DNA from: Firm-04 sp045642925
GTDB lineage: Bacteria > Bacillota > Clostridia > Oscillospirales > Ruminococcaceae
Length of the DNA stretch: 64,000 nucleotides
NCBI GenBank assembly: GCA_045642925.1
Contig: JAZUJW010000034.1
Coordinates: 1 to 64,000, forward strand
Reading direction: 5' to 3'
In this document: piece by piece, positions 51,601-58,592 of the stretch
Position numbering within the stretch: the stretch's first letter is position 1
Layout of the letters: each line of letters begins with the position of its first letter
Notes under the pieces: generated by a model
What the model saw: the letters and a program-made list of their open reading frames with translations, nothing else
Told to the model about the DNA's origin: nothing
Databases searched by the model: none
Translations under genes and position numbers: made by a program

Positions 51601-52701
51601 CACATCCGCACAGGCTGCCGCTGCAAATGCCGCAGCCGCACTCGTGCCGCTGATACGCTGGTTGTGTTCGCCATTCATACCAACAGTCAGAATGTCAACA
51701 CCGGGCGCACAAAAATCGACCGCTTCCCCCATATTGCAGAAGGATGCCACAGCAGGCTGCCATGTATCTTCTGTTTCTTCCATTACTTTGCCGTATGCAG
51801 TAATCGTCAGGCATTCAGGGAACATCGCAGGCGCATAATCCGCTGTATCGCCCCCCTGATTGCCCGCAGGCACGCAAATCGGAATGTCCGCTTCGGCGGC
51901 GGCGGCACAGGCTTTTGCAAGCAATGCATCATCCCCTTGCGTGCAAACGCCAAGGACAATGACATCCGCTTTTTGTTCAATGGCATACAGCATCGCGCTG
52001 TACAGTTCCAGTGAACTTGAAACGCCGCTGTCGGAAACTGCTTTCAGCGGCAGGATTTTGACATTCTCACAGGTTGCCTGACAAATGATGCCTGCCGCCT
52101 GTGTACCGTGTCCGTGACCGTCCACAGTCTTATAGTCTTCTGACGCACAAAAACCTGCACTGCCGTCAGCAATGCGGTTCTGAAAGTAGTCTGCATTTTC
52201 TGTCATTCCTGTATCAATGACCGCTATTTTGATTTCAGGCAAATCTTTCGGGATAGACGAAAGCCATGAACAGTACACATCTGCGCCCATATCCTGTACG
52301 CCCCAGTTTTCTGTTTCCACGGCATCTTCTTCGGCATCCTGCGCACAGACCGTGTACACGCGGTCGGGCATGACCGCTTCTATGCATTCCGTCTGCTGAT
52401 ACTGCTGATATGCGGCACAGGCATCTTCCGCAGAAGCATATTGCAGAACATACAAATCTTCCATTGTATCCGTCACTCTCACGGCATTTTCCGCACATAC
52501 CGCTTCTTTACTTTCCACAATCAGCCGCGCACTCTGAAATGACGCGGTCACGGATGCGCCATCTGCCGCATCCGTTTGCATGGCAGTCACATTTTCTGCT
52601 GCAGGAGCACTATCTTGCGATTTATAAATCGGCATATCTGCTGAAAAAATGCTGCTGCAAGCAATCAACCATGCAGTCATTTGAGAAATCAATCGCTTCA
52701 T
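45673..52701 (-). CDS. Giant secreted subtilase with LRR, repeated beta modules and C-terminal dockerin
   Basis: Protein of 2342 residues. Signal peptide (about 1-21). An S8 subtilisin domain (about 130-405) has the full set of active residues: Asp163 (IAVIDTGM), His198 (GHGHGTQAAG), Asn281 (VPAGNQGG), Ser354 (ISGTSAAAAFA). Next comes a chitobiase-C-like module (about 415-480, IYYTLDGSVP), then BspA-type leucine-rich repeats (about 500-870). The second half alternates about five modules ending in a GxGxYxG motif (VGIGAYLG, SGMGDYCG, QGLGDYVG, EGIGDYFG, CGKGCYEG) with about six PPC-like beta modules (SFTPQKDDVYII, WFTPQETDCYTI). The C-terminus is a type I dockerin (QGDLTGDDVCDWTDVQLMQF and ADCNEDGILDYVDLQWLLEF). 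It would be a protease carried on a cellulosome-like scaffold. An AAAGGAA site precedes the ATG. Confidence 0.92.
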   Translation of the reverse strand: MKRLISQMTAWLIACSSIFSADMPIYKSQDSAPAAENVTAMQTDAADGASVTASFQSARLIVESKEAVCAENAVRVTDTMEDLYVLQYASAEDACAAYQQYQQTECIEAVMPDRVYTVCAQDAEEDAVETENWGVQDMGADVYCSWLSSIPKDLPEIKIAVIDTGMTENADYFQNRIADGSAGFCASEDYKTVDGHGHGTQAAGIICQATCENVKILPLKAVSDSGVSSSLELYSAMLYAIEQKADVIVLGVCTQGDDALLAKACAAAAEADIPICVPAGNQGGDTADYAPAMFPECLTITAYGKVMEETEDTWQPAVASFCNMGEAVDFCAPGVDILTVGMNGEHNQRISGTSAAAAFAAAACADVLSYQPQLSAEQVSRYLQFNCRNVGESERSGKGILNLKDFVFAEEIGAVPQFSMKAGTYSAPIELELTAEENAEIYYTLDGSVPKEGNRILYTAPLELEQTTYVYAISMKDGQSSGCAGGLYCIGDTDIVDAYTVENGVLTAYQGVRNVVDLEAAFPDGSLKAIGAGAFARNHQIQEVILPPSVREIGEDAFAESSLETLFAWDMDSIGARAFADSAVTDLYFGTVEHIGEEVFCDAAVLDYLEWTAGDALTVIPTRAFYGCEALVALDLQWDKLIEVQEEAFQYASLKGEISLDSLQVLGKRAFAGTCFGKVTLSEAITELPEGCFCGMDSLGFLSAKGVTAIRTRALADCGWNSDVGSEDMTRKGMRTDIDFGNLEILEPYALYLTKFAQSLEFDSLETITAGQFDGCDADSFSFPNVKTVCENGISNVCGKIYLPQVETIEKNSIYQAYSIFLGDTLKTIEEDGIRDSYVYAGTDSLAIAYAKQHGLEYCTLPCILPVEPNIFVFQGDLVTLDVERIGGEDAFLRWYQRETDGTQTLLAETQNNTLTFCAEGSSEIVITAVLTDGRQEFSRTEFEVFLWSFEPATFLEDGKTVFVDLCERYRAGEEIASEFSISVTPDESGEYYLLPEGTLYGPYTLIRKRGEEEPFAELAPVYDPEKSDLSDHRFYLEKGTEYIITFFVYEPDLSKRQCCVLLYMDKTPPKNWINKLGMYVAAQQIDRNACFYYPDQPDVLAKCSSITVTNDGSETIAPFEWTLTADKDFIWVPQSYYGVVYGIGDYWGCTSISAPIRCYEVKQTLTAGESVTLADEEINWDSVLAFTAPDDGIYGFQCLSKADEEEEYIFSERGDTLVMRIINENGDELQRQTSDGEVLCAVLPLQKGKTYYINLDCDYYVWDAFTFSCKPTNQQHILSYDECNIALCNPHTAEGRITEAAGTVPQYRITMSDGTVLREGIDYRTVVLESDNQQISVEIVGIGAYLGVLQRTEEYAVVVTENVPVVLEESEKTSYLSFTPQKDDVYIICGVPSVSEIVCNFPSLDMMVYEQDWPVGIADCEFENHVIQYPVLQLSLFAGHSYCIQINHDDCDVFVEISQKQRLAECTVKQNVVSLPYDFSDTDLPVVLYAADGTALQENVDFTVMRGLCTAYGEAVFYFSGMGDYCGMLAFGIPSGNVISEDCFVEGCDWGHEQYFWFTPQETDCYTIQLMYAPSVLDDVFTGKRDMQSILDAGRCSVDFIITLYEQDAYSLRTEEFWTDTCSVELAAGVSYRISVSSCQQYSEGDYVLTVLHHKRSMFTEAEMIKGKETGEFQMYCIETGRRLEEGEDYRVLYDVNTEDGVLYCLVQGLGDYVGYTSDYWYMDEPFIPPTESEKTPRYVSAALDEVLQISNGTSYYVINVPYEMEVQVEDVCNFITTAVTCNVYGKQAAVSEAFLSAGQILHLYKGTYVFMAEQCARDSFSAMRLHPLRISLHGAEIAVSDVLMGTAMQKPQVRVCMDGRIMQENVDYVVQLPADAETEGVHSLTVEGIGDYFGSRKLLFYTLPENAETVSEWTAPRVDAVIAEGGAVCRYRFCAEAAENLLHMSAMQAASAAVYDESGTVMGMVCGLSEQQTALSLTAGEWYTLVARFCADTACGTVSLSINPQNRMFSDCTVSLPATVAQGTDLTNCLQVMDGELLLTYGEEYECTNLPDAELYGRVSLQLCGKGCYEGIQAVQTFILPNASLLQWKSAELLSVNRMYYQPIGDAWNQYLFAFIAPSTGDYILTLPTWETDRVTALLYDAEGNLLPFDTKQMHLQEKDTIYCLCVTDADGSRKGTDCCFALQIAAADNTHFVEADNMVYLVNGKEATLLQVRGNAAAYNVPTELYDARQDCMVQVTACDDVVENDSYFLYIEQGTPAAAYCQARQRNAVYLGAECTVQGDLTGDDVCDWTDVQLMQFVLSETAGIQLCASAAAQADCNEDGILDYVDLQWLLEFSQTE

Positions 52702-52739
52702 AGTTATTTTTCCTTTCTGTCTGAAAAAACTCTGCGTAC

Positions 52740-52769
52740 ATTATAGCACACCATTTCCGTGCGTGTCAA
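52740..52769 (-). promoter_or_regulatory. SigA promoter of the subtilase-dockerin gene
   Basis: Minus-strand TTGACA (52764-52769), 18-nt spacer, TATAAT (52740-52745). Confidence 0.78.
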
Positions 52770-52882
52770 TCCGAATCAGAATCGTCCATTGCAGGCTATA
52801 AATGCGCCCCTGCCCCAAATCTGCCGAAGCACTTGAATGTGTTCCTGCGAAATGGTTTGTTTTTTGAATTTTTTGTTTTCTA

Positions 52883-52911
52883 TTGACAACTGCACAAAAA
52901 TACGTTATAAT
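52883..52911 (+). promoter_or_regulatory. SigA promoter of the SAM riboswitch-metK unit
   Basis: TTGACA (52883-52888), 17-nt spacer, TATAAT (52906-52911). Transcription would begin just before the aptamer at 52921. Confidence 0.9.
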
Positions 52912-52920
52912 AGCATTAAC

Positions 52921-53032
52921 CTTATCACGAGCGGCGGAGGAATGGGTCCTTTGAAGTCGCGGCAACCGCATTCCGCAGAATGCATGGTGCCAATTCCCAC
53001 GGGCAGATTGCAATACTGCACCGAAAGATGAG
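52921..53032 (+). promoter_or_regulatory. SAM-I (S-box) riboswitch
   Basis: Closely matches the S-box consensus: CTTATCACGAGCGGCGGAGG at the 5' side, TTGAAGTCGCGGCAACCG, GGTGCCAATTCC, and CCGAAAGATGAG at the 3' side. P1 pairs CTTATC (52921-52926) with GATGAG (53027-53032). It is followed by an intrinsic terminator, so binding of SAM should turn transcription of metK off. Confidence 0.95.
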
Positions 53033-53049
53033 GAACGTATGCGAGAACA

Positions 53050-53091
53050 AAAGCGGCGGCATTCGTTTCCTGAATGACCGCCGCTTTTTTG
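53050..53091 (+). terminator. Riboswitch expression-platform terminator
   Basis: Stem AAGCGGCGG/CCGCCGCTT (53051-53059 with 53078-53086), with an inner CATTC/GAATG stem, followed by TTTT. It lies between the SAM-I aptamer and the metK ribosome site. Confidence 0.88.
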
Positions 53092-53121
53092 CTGATATGA
53101 AGAAAGGAAGTATCGAACATT

Positions 53122-54303
53122 ATGAAAAGATTTTTTACATCCGAGTCCGTCACTGAAGGACATCCCGATAAAATTTGCGACCAGATTTCCGATGCGGTAC
53201 TGGATGCCATTCTGGAGCAAGACCCCAATGGCAGAGTTGCCTGTGAAACCTGCTGCACCACAGGTGTTGTGATGTGCATTGGTGAAATCACCACAACTGC
53301 GACCGTAGACATTGCCCGCATTGCGCGTGAAGTGATTGTCGGCATCGGTTACGACCGTGCGAAATATGGTTTTGACGGCAATACCTGTTCTGTACTGACA
53401 TCCATCGACTGTCAGTCGGGTGACATTGCGCAGGGTGTTGACATGGCATATGACTGCAATGCAGATGATCCTGACAGTTTTGACCATCAGGGTGCAGGTG
53501 ACCAGGGCATGATGTTCGGATTCGCGTGTGATGAAACGACTGAACTGATGCCTTTGCCGATTTCGCTGGCGCACAAGCTTTCCAAGCGTCTGACGGCAGT
53601 CCGCAAGGATGGCACGCTGGATTATCTGCGTCCGGACGGCAAAACGCAGGTAACGGTAGAGTATGAGAATGATGTACCTGTTCGTGTAGATACGATCGTT
53701 GTATCGACACAGCACAGTGCGTCTGTTTCGCTGGACACGATTCGGGAAGATGTGAAGAAATATGTGATCCTGCCGACAGTTCCCGCAGAATTGATGGATG
53801 AAAACACGAAAATTTATGTCAATCCGACGGGACGTTTTGTCATTGGCGGCCCGCAGGGTGACAGTGGTCTGACGGGCAGAAAGATCATTGTGGATACATA
53901 TGGCGGATATTCGCGTCATGGCGGCGGTGCATTTTCGGGCAAAGACCCGTCGAAGGTTGACCGCAGTGCGGCATACATGACGAGATACATTGCGAAGAAC
54001 ATTGTTGCGGCAGGGCTTGCGAAGCGTTGTGAAGTACAGCTTGCGTATGCGATTGGTGTTGCACAGCCTGTTTCGGTATTTGTGGAGACATTTGGAACGG
54101 GTGCAGTGAATGAAGAAGTGCTTGCAAACGCGGTACGGAAGGTATTTGATTTGCGTCCTGCGGGCATTAGTGCGACGCTGGAGCTGCGGAAGCCGCAGTA
54201 TCGTGCATTGGCGGCATACGGGCACATGGGCAGAGAAGATCTGATGCCGGCGTGGGAGCGCACAGACAAAGCGGAAGCATTGAAAGCGGCAATCGGAAAA
54301 TAA
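53122..54303 (+). CDS. metK: S-adenosylmethionine synthase
   Basis: Protein of 393 residues, normal family size. Landmarks are FFTSESVTEGHPDKICDQIS, the ATP/Met-binding GAGDQGMMFGFACDE, LRPDGKTQVTVEY, and the phosphate-binding GGAFSGKDPSKVDRSAAYM. It makes SAM from methionine and ATP. A GAAAGGAAG site precedes the ATG. It is under the SAM-I riboswitch. SAM would be the source of aminopropyl groups if the SpeE in this window uses decarboxylated SAM. Confidence 0.98.
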   Translation: MKRFFTSESVTEGHPDKICDQISDAVLDAILEQDPNGRVACETCCTTGVVMCIGEITTTATVDIARIAREVIVGIGYDRAKYGFDGNTCSVLTSIDCQSGDIAQGVDMAYDCNADDPDSFDHQGAGDQGMMFGFACDETTELMPLPISLAHKLSKRLTAVRKDGTLDYLRPDGKTQVTVEYENDVPVRVDTIVVSTQHSASVSLDTIREDVKKYVILPTVPAELMDENTKIYVNPTGRFVIGGPQGDSGLTGRKIIVDTYGGYSRHGGGAFSGKDPSKVDRSAAYMTRYIAKNIVAAGLAKRCEVQLAYAIGVAQPVSVFVETFGTGAVNEEVLANAVRKVFDLRPAGISATLELRKPQYRALAAYGHMGREDLMPAWERTDKAEALKAAIGK

Positions 54304-54339
54304 ATTTTCTTGATTTTCAAAAGAATTTGCGGCTAATTG

Positions 54340-54655
54340 ATTGAGGATTCCAAAGGGAATCATTCCCTTTGGCGAAGACCAGAGGCAGCGCCTCCGGACG
54401 CCAACAGACTGCAAGCAGTCTGCACCGCAGTCGGCGAAATTCCCCATTTCGTCCTAACGAATCAGGAAGGGGTGAGGGGAAACCCTATTAAGGAGTTTCC
54501 CCTCGTGTCGTACCTGACATAAATAAAGGAAGGCAGGAAGAACGCTTCATATCGTTCTCTTGCCTTCCTTTGTATATCATGGGAACTGTATGGTGGAACC
54601 CCTCCTGATTCGTTGGACGAAAAAGGGTGTTTCGCGCTTCGCGGATGTAGCCGCT
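54340..54655. repeat. Modular intergenic repeat, copy 5 (long form)
   Basis: Starts with a perfect 23-nt palindrome (54350-54372) equal to that of copy 1 except for the central base. The following blocks match copy 3: GGACGCCAACAGACTGCAAG, TTTCCCCTCGTGTCGTACCT with ACATAAATAAAG, and CCCCTCCTGATTCGTTG. The central hairpin (54528-54568, GGAAGGCA/TGCCTTCC) differs from copy 3 but keeps pairing. The right end TTTCGCGCTTCGCGGATGTA is the shared edge module. It fills the gap between metK and the convergent OYE-like gene; no ORF in it is credible. Confidence 0.75.
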
Positions 54656-55720
54656 TTATGCAGTGAATCCTGCTAAGGATGCAAACTCGCCCGCTATCAT
54701 TCCCGCCGCAAGATTTTCAAACGGCATCTCTCCGCTTACAGACGATTCCGCTATCAACAACGTCACATTCTGCTGCATCGCACTGTCCAGCATCGCTATG
54801 CAGGTGCACAGTCTGCTCACAGGCAGAATCGGGTGCTCCGGTTCCTCACGATTCATCCAGTTGATTCCCGGAACACCAACCTCACACGCAACCATCTCTA
54901 CCCCGTAAAGCGCCTGCAAAATTTGCAGCAGCAATACACTCTCCGAAAGCTCCGGTGCTGTCTCATCTTCAAATGCCATGCCAAAACAATACGGCTGCGG
55001 CAATCCGTCACTCAAACAAAGCCGTATGCTCAAAAATGCATCAGGCGCAGTCATTCTCATCGCCGTGTAGCAGTCACGCACAAACCGCGTACGGTCATCA
55101 AAATCACCGCCAAATGCACCGTCACGATGAAATGCCGCCAGACTCTCCGAAAACAAATTACGCTCGCAAACATTCAGCGCAATGCCGTGAAATCCCGCTT
55201 CCGATGCGCTTCTTGCCGCAATGCCGCAGGCAACCGCGATCGGTGTCACCGCCGTTTCCTCCAGAATCACAGGCGTTCCCTCAAACAGCGGACATCTCTC
55301 GAAACAAACAGGCGCAAGCGCCTGTGCGCCCGCATGGTCAAGCAGTGCAACCATTACCACATTCGGAACAGCTTCCTTGACTGCCTTGCAAAGTGCCGCA
55401 AATGCATCCTTGTTTTCTTCATTGATGACAAGCTGTCCCGCATTGCACCGCGCTTCTTTGCTGATGGCAACCGGCTCTGTCCAAAGCAGCCCGCAGGAAC
55501 GGCTCTTTGCCGCTGCCACATAACGTGCGATCGTGTTCGCAGTCGGCATTCCGTTTTCGTCTGCATCATAACCTGCGGAAACCATCACAGCTTCACGGTT
55601 TTGCAGAGCATTTCCATGCAGCGTCAGCGGGGCAGAAAGTGCAGAAGTGTCTTCCAGAAGCGGCAAAAATACGCCAAGAAGTGCCGCTTCCTGTTTCAGT
55701 TTGTCCATTGACTGTGCCAT
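54656..55720 (-). CDS. Old-Yellow-Enzyme-like TIM-barrel protein, divergent
   Basis: Protein of 354 residues resembling the FMN domain of NADH:flavin oxidoreductases. Matching blocks are PLTLHGNALQNREAVMVSAG, a segment ending GLLWTEPVAIS, and DGAFGGDFDDRTRFVRDCYT (normally YGGSxxNRxRF). The substrate-binding HxxH/N plus Tyr motif (normally HAAHGYLLSQF) reads NVCERNLFSESL, so the usual active-site residues are missing. There is no Fe-S or second flavin domain. Catalysis as an ene-reductase is doubtful. It lies 98 nt after the GH9 gene with its own AAAAAGGAG site. Confidence 0.75.
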   Translation of the reverse strand: MAQSMDKLKQEAALLGVFLPLLEDTSALSAPLTLHGNALQNREAVMVSAGYDADENGMPTANTIARYVAAAKSRSCGLLWTEPVAISKEARCNAGQLVINEENKDAFAALCKAVKEAVPNVVMVALLDHAGAQALAPVCFERCPLFEGTPVILEETAVTPIAVACGIAARSASEAGFHGIALNVCERNLFSESLAAFHRDGAFGGDFDDRTRFVRDCYTAMRMTAPDAFLSIRLCLSDGLPQPYCFGMAFEDETAPELSESVLLLQILQALYGVEMVACEVGVPGINWMNREEPEHPILPVSRLCTCIAMLDSAMQQNVTLLIAESSVSGEMPFENLAAGMIAGEFASLAGFTA

Positions 55721-55818
55721 AGTATCTTCTCCTTTTTCAGTAATATCGTGTTATTTCTCTAAGCAGTATCTGCCTGCCGCGAAATAATGCAGCAGGCAGA
55801 TGCAGTCTTGTGATGAAA

Positions 55819-58395
55819 TTATTTGTTGCCGAGGTCGGCAGCGGTAATCAGTTTTGCAATGTAGGAAAGAATCAGGGTGATGTCGTCTGCGTTGTGGACA
55901 TCGTTGCGGTCGCAGTCGGCATTGGTCAAGCCCTGGTCGGTGATAGAAACCTTATCTTCTGCCACAAAACGGGACAGCAGAATGACATCGTTGATGTTGA
56001 TGTCGCCGTCACAGTCTACGTCACCATAGTATGCCTTGCTCTGAGCACTGCCCTTGGAAGTAGTGGTTGTGGTTGTCGCAGTCGTCTTTTTCGGTGCTTC
56101 GGTCGTGGTAGAAGCAGCCTGTTCTTCCGGCTTCGTGCCATCCGGTTCAATACCGCCGATCAGCACACCGTCTGCATAAACACAGATGTTATCGGTGCGG
56201 ACTTCATTGCCTGTGCCGAAGAATGCATCATCTTCCTTGAAAATCTTCAGATCTGTATAACTCGGGTCGTTGGTCGGATCCCATTTGTCGCCGTAGTAGA
56301 AACCGATCTTGAATTGCAGCTTCTTGCCGCAGTTTGCGAAGTTGTAATCGCCCCAGTTCATTTCCACATAAGCATACTTGGAATCTCTGTCCCACTTGAC
56401 AGGCGCACTGATCTCAGCAGCGTGCGGTGCTGCTTCCGCAGAAACCTGATCGTAAAGGATGGAAGCTTCCACCTTGCCGAAGTCAGCGATTTCGGAGCAA
56501 TCGAAGTAGTAACGAACAGTCATGTTTTCGGGAGCCTTCGGTGCATTGGATTTCACCATGATGGAAACCTTCGTGACACCTGCGCCTTCTGCGTTGATGT
56601 CGTCAATGCCGCAGGCTTCTACCCATGTTGCATTGCCGCCGCCTTCGCCGTTTTCACCGCCGGAAGCGCCTCTGCCGCCGTCATCTACAGGCGGGAAATT
56701 CGGAGTGATCGCCTGCTTGTACTCATCCTTGTATTCAAGGTACAAGCCTGCTGCCGCACCCGGACAAGCCGCATTGTAGTCGATGGTAACTTCGTTGTAG
56801 ATCCAGTCGGAGGTCAAGTCTTTATGGCCGTCGCTCTCATCAGGGCCGCCTGCGAGTGCGCCGAACAGTACATAAAGCTGCTGGTCTGTATCTTCGCACT
56901 TGGTCAGACCGGAAGCTGCACGGTGATGCGGGTTCTTGACGGAAGAAGAATCGTAGCCGACAAGGAAGCAGCGCGGGCCGCTCACACCGCCCGGTTCGAG
57001 CGCTTCGATGTCGTTGTTGCCGAGGATGTATTCCATCTGGTCTTTTGCCCACTTCGTGAAGAAATAATCCTCGTGTTCGGGCTTATAGTGGTCTTTGCCG
57101 CCTGTATACTTATCATAAACAAGCATACAGAACTGTACTGCGGTATTGTAGCGGCAGGAACCCCATGTATTCAGCCAGAAGTAGCCTTGCGGGGTAATGG
57201 TACCGGGACTGCCTGCCATATAGCCGTTGTAAGCCTTTGCGCACTGTCCCCAGAAGTCGATTTCTTCATAGGGGTTCTTGCCGGCAGCGTTCATGTACTC
57301 AATTGCAAGGTCGCACTGACCAAGCGGGTTTTCCTTTTCGGTATAGGTCTTGCCGGATTTATAGGTTTCGGAGATGCGGCCCATCAGCAGACCAACGCCG
57401 TTCCAGACGTCATTCCAGCAGTAGACGTATCCGGGCGGTGCATAGAAGTCGTACACAGGGAGCATATCCTGCAAATACTGCGCATCCTCGGTGATGAGGT
57501 AGAGCCAGCAGGCTGCAAAGCAGTAGTCATCTTCCCACTTTGTCGAACCATAATAACCTTTCGGGCCCTGTTCGGTATCTGCGATCGCTTTCGGATTATC
57601 ATTGGTGAACTTATAGAGTGCCTTTGCATAATCCAGACATTTTTCTGCATATTCCGGATCGGATTCCTTGAAGTTCAGGTAGTTGATCGCAAGGCAGGCA
57701 GCGGTTTCTGCCACGTTACAGGTTGTCGGGTTTTCTGCCGTTGCAAACCATGCAGGACGAGCCATCGCATCATTCTGCGGAAGCTGCCAATAGCTGTGGT
57801 CGATATCGCCATCACCCACCTGATAGCAAAATGCCACAACATCGCCATTATCATCGCGGAATGTGCACTTCATGAAGTAGTCGCAGAAATAGCGGATAAT
57901 GGTTTCAACGTGCTCTGCCTGTTCGGTTTCGACATAGGCATCGCGGAATTCGTAGTAGCCCCACGAAACAGTCGAACCTGCATACGCTTCCGGCAAACCG
58001 AACTTTACGTGGTCACCTGCGTCATGGAAGCCGCCAGCCACATCGACGGTATCATCTTCCGTACCCGTATTCAGGATATCGTGGTACTTGTCGATGAACT
58101 CCTGTGAAAGGTTCGTGCCGATACTGTCGCTGCCCATAGGCTTCAGGGGAACGGCATTGTCGTAAGTATGGCAGTTTGCACGCCATGCGAAACGGTTATT
58201 TTCCTCCACCGCATCACCGCACATATTGCCGTCATAGAAATACAGCGAATACTGAAGTGCTTTGGCGAAGTTGTCATAGTCGCCCGGCTCATCGGTCACG
58301 AGCGCAGACGCCTGGAACGGAATCGAGCTGAGCACTGTCAGGGCGGACAGAGATGCAGCCAGAATCCGTGCGGAACGGTTCTTCAAAAACCGCAT
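55819..58395 (-). CDS. GH9 endoglucanase with CBM3-like module and dockerin
   Basis: Protein of 858 residues from the ATG at 58395 (GGAGGG upstream). Signal peptide about 1-31. The GH9 catalytic domain (about 35-565) has VAGGFHDAGDHVKFGLPEAY with the catalytic Asp pair, the conserved HHRAASG, and WIYNEVTIDYNAACPGAAAG with the general-acid Glu. A CBM3-like domain (about 600-740, VTKVSIMVKSNAPKAPENMT) follows, then a Thr-rich linker and a C-terminal type I dockerin (YYGDVDCDGDININDVILLS and ADCDRNDVHNADDITLILSY). It cleaves beta-1,4-glucans outside the cell on a scaffoldin. Confidence 0.96.
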   Translation of the reverse strand: MRFLKNRSARILAASLSALTVLSSIPFQASALVTDEPGDYDNFAKALQYSLYFYDGNMCGDAVEENNRFAWRANCHTYDNAVPLKPMGSDSIGTNLSQEFIDKYHDILNTGTEDDTVDVAGGFHDAGDHVKFGLPEAYAGSTVSWGYYEFRDAYVETEQAEHVETIIRYFCDYFMKCTFRDDNGDVVAFCYQVGDGDIDHSYWQLPQNDAMARPAWFATAENPTTCNVAETAACLAINYLNFKESDPEYAEKCLDYAKALYKFTNDNPKAIADTEQGPKGYYGSTKWEDDYCFAACWLYLITEDAQYLQDMLPVYDFYAPPGYVYCWNDVWNGVGLLMGRISETYKSGKTYTEKENPLGQCDLAIEYMNAAGKNPYEEIDFWGQCAKAYNGYMAGSPGTITPQGYFWLNTWGSCRYNTAVQFCMLVYDKYTGGKDHYKPEHEDYFFTKWAKDQMEYILGNNDIEALEPGGVSGPRCFLVGYDSSSVKNPHHRAASGLTKCEDTDQQLYVLFGALAGGPDESDGHKDLTSDWIYNEVTIDYNAACPGAAAGLYLEYKDEYKQAITPNFPPVDDGGRGASGGENGEGGGNATWVEACGIDDINAEGAGVTKVSIMVKSNAPKAPENMTVRYYFDCSEIADFGKVEASILYDQVSAEAAPHAAEISAPVKWDRDSKYAYVEMNWGDYNFANCGKKLQFKIGFYYGDKWDPTNDPSYTDLKIFKEDDAFFGTGNEVRTDNICVYADGVLIGGIEPDGTKPEEQAASTTTEAPKKTTATTTTTTSKGSAQSKAYYGDVDCDGDININDVILLSRFVAEDKVSITDQGLTNADCDRNDVHNADDITLILSYIAKLITAADLGNK

Positions 58396-58448
58396 GGAAA
58401 ATCCCTCCTCTTTTTCTTGCACCGAATGCAGAATCCGGCACTGTACAC

Positions 58449-58477
58449 ATTATAGCATAGTCCAGTAAAATTTGCAA
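58449..58477 (-). promoter_or_regulatory. Promoter of the GH9 gene
   Basis: Minus-strand TTGCAA (58472-58477), 17-nt spacer, TATAAT (58449-58454). Confidence 0.75.
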
Positions 58478-58592
58478 GTGTTTTCGTATATTTTCTGTTT
58501 TATGAACAGCAATCCCGCAATTCTTGACAGAAACCACAAAAGCTGGTCAGAAACCTCGCTTTTGATTTGCCAAATCAGCCGCATTTCTGTGT

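Noticed and set aside
52741..54447. Minus-strand open frame of 568 codons
   Set aside because: Antisense to metK and the SAM-I riboswitch; Arg/Cys/His-rich and without a ribosome site.
55810..58107. Plus-strand open frame of 765 codons
   Set aside because: Antisense to the GH9 gene, whose domains and active site are unmistakable. Its length reflects codon bias of the real gene.
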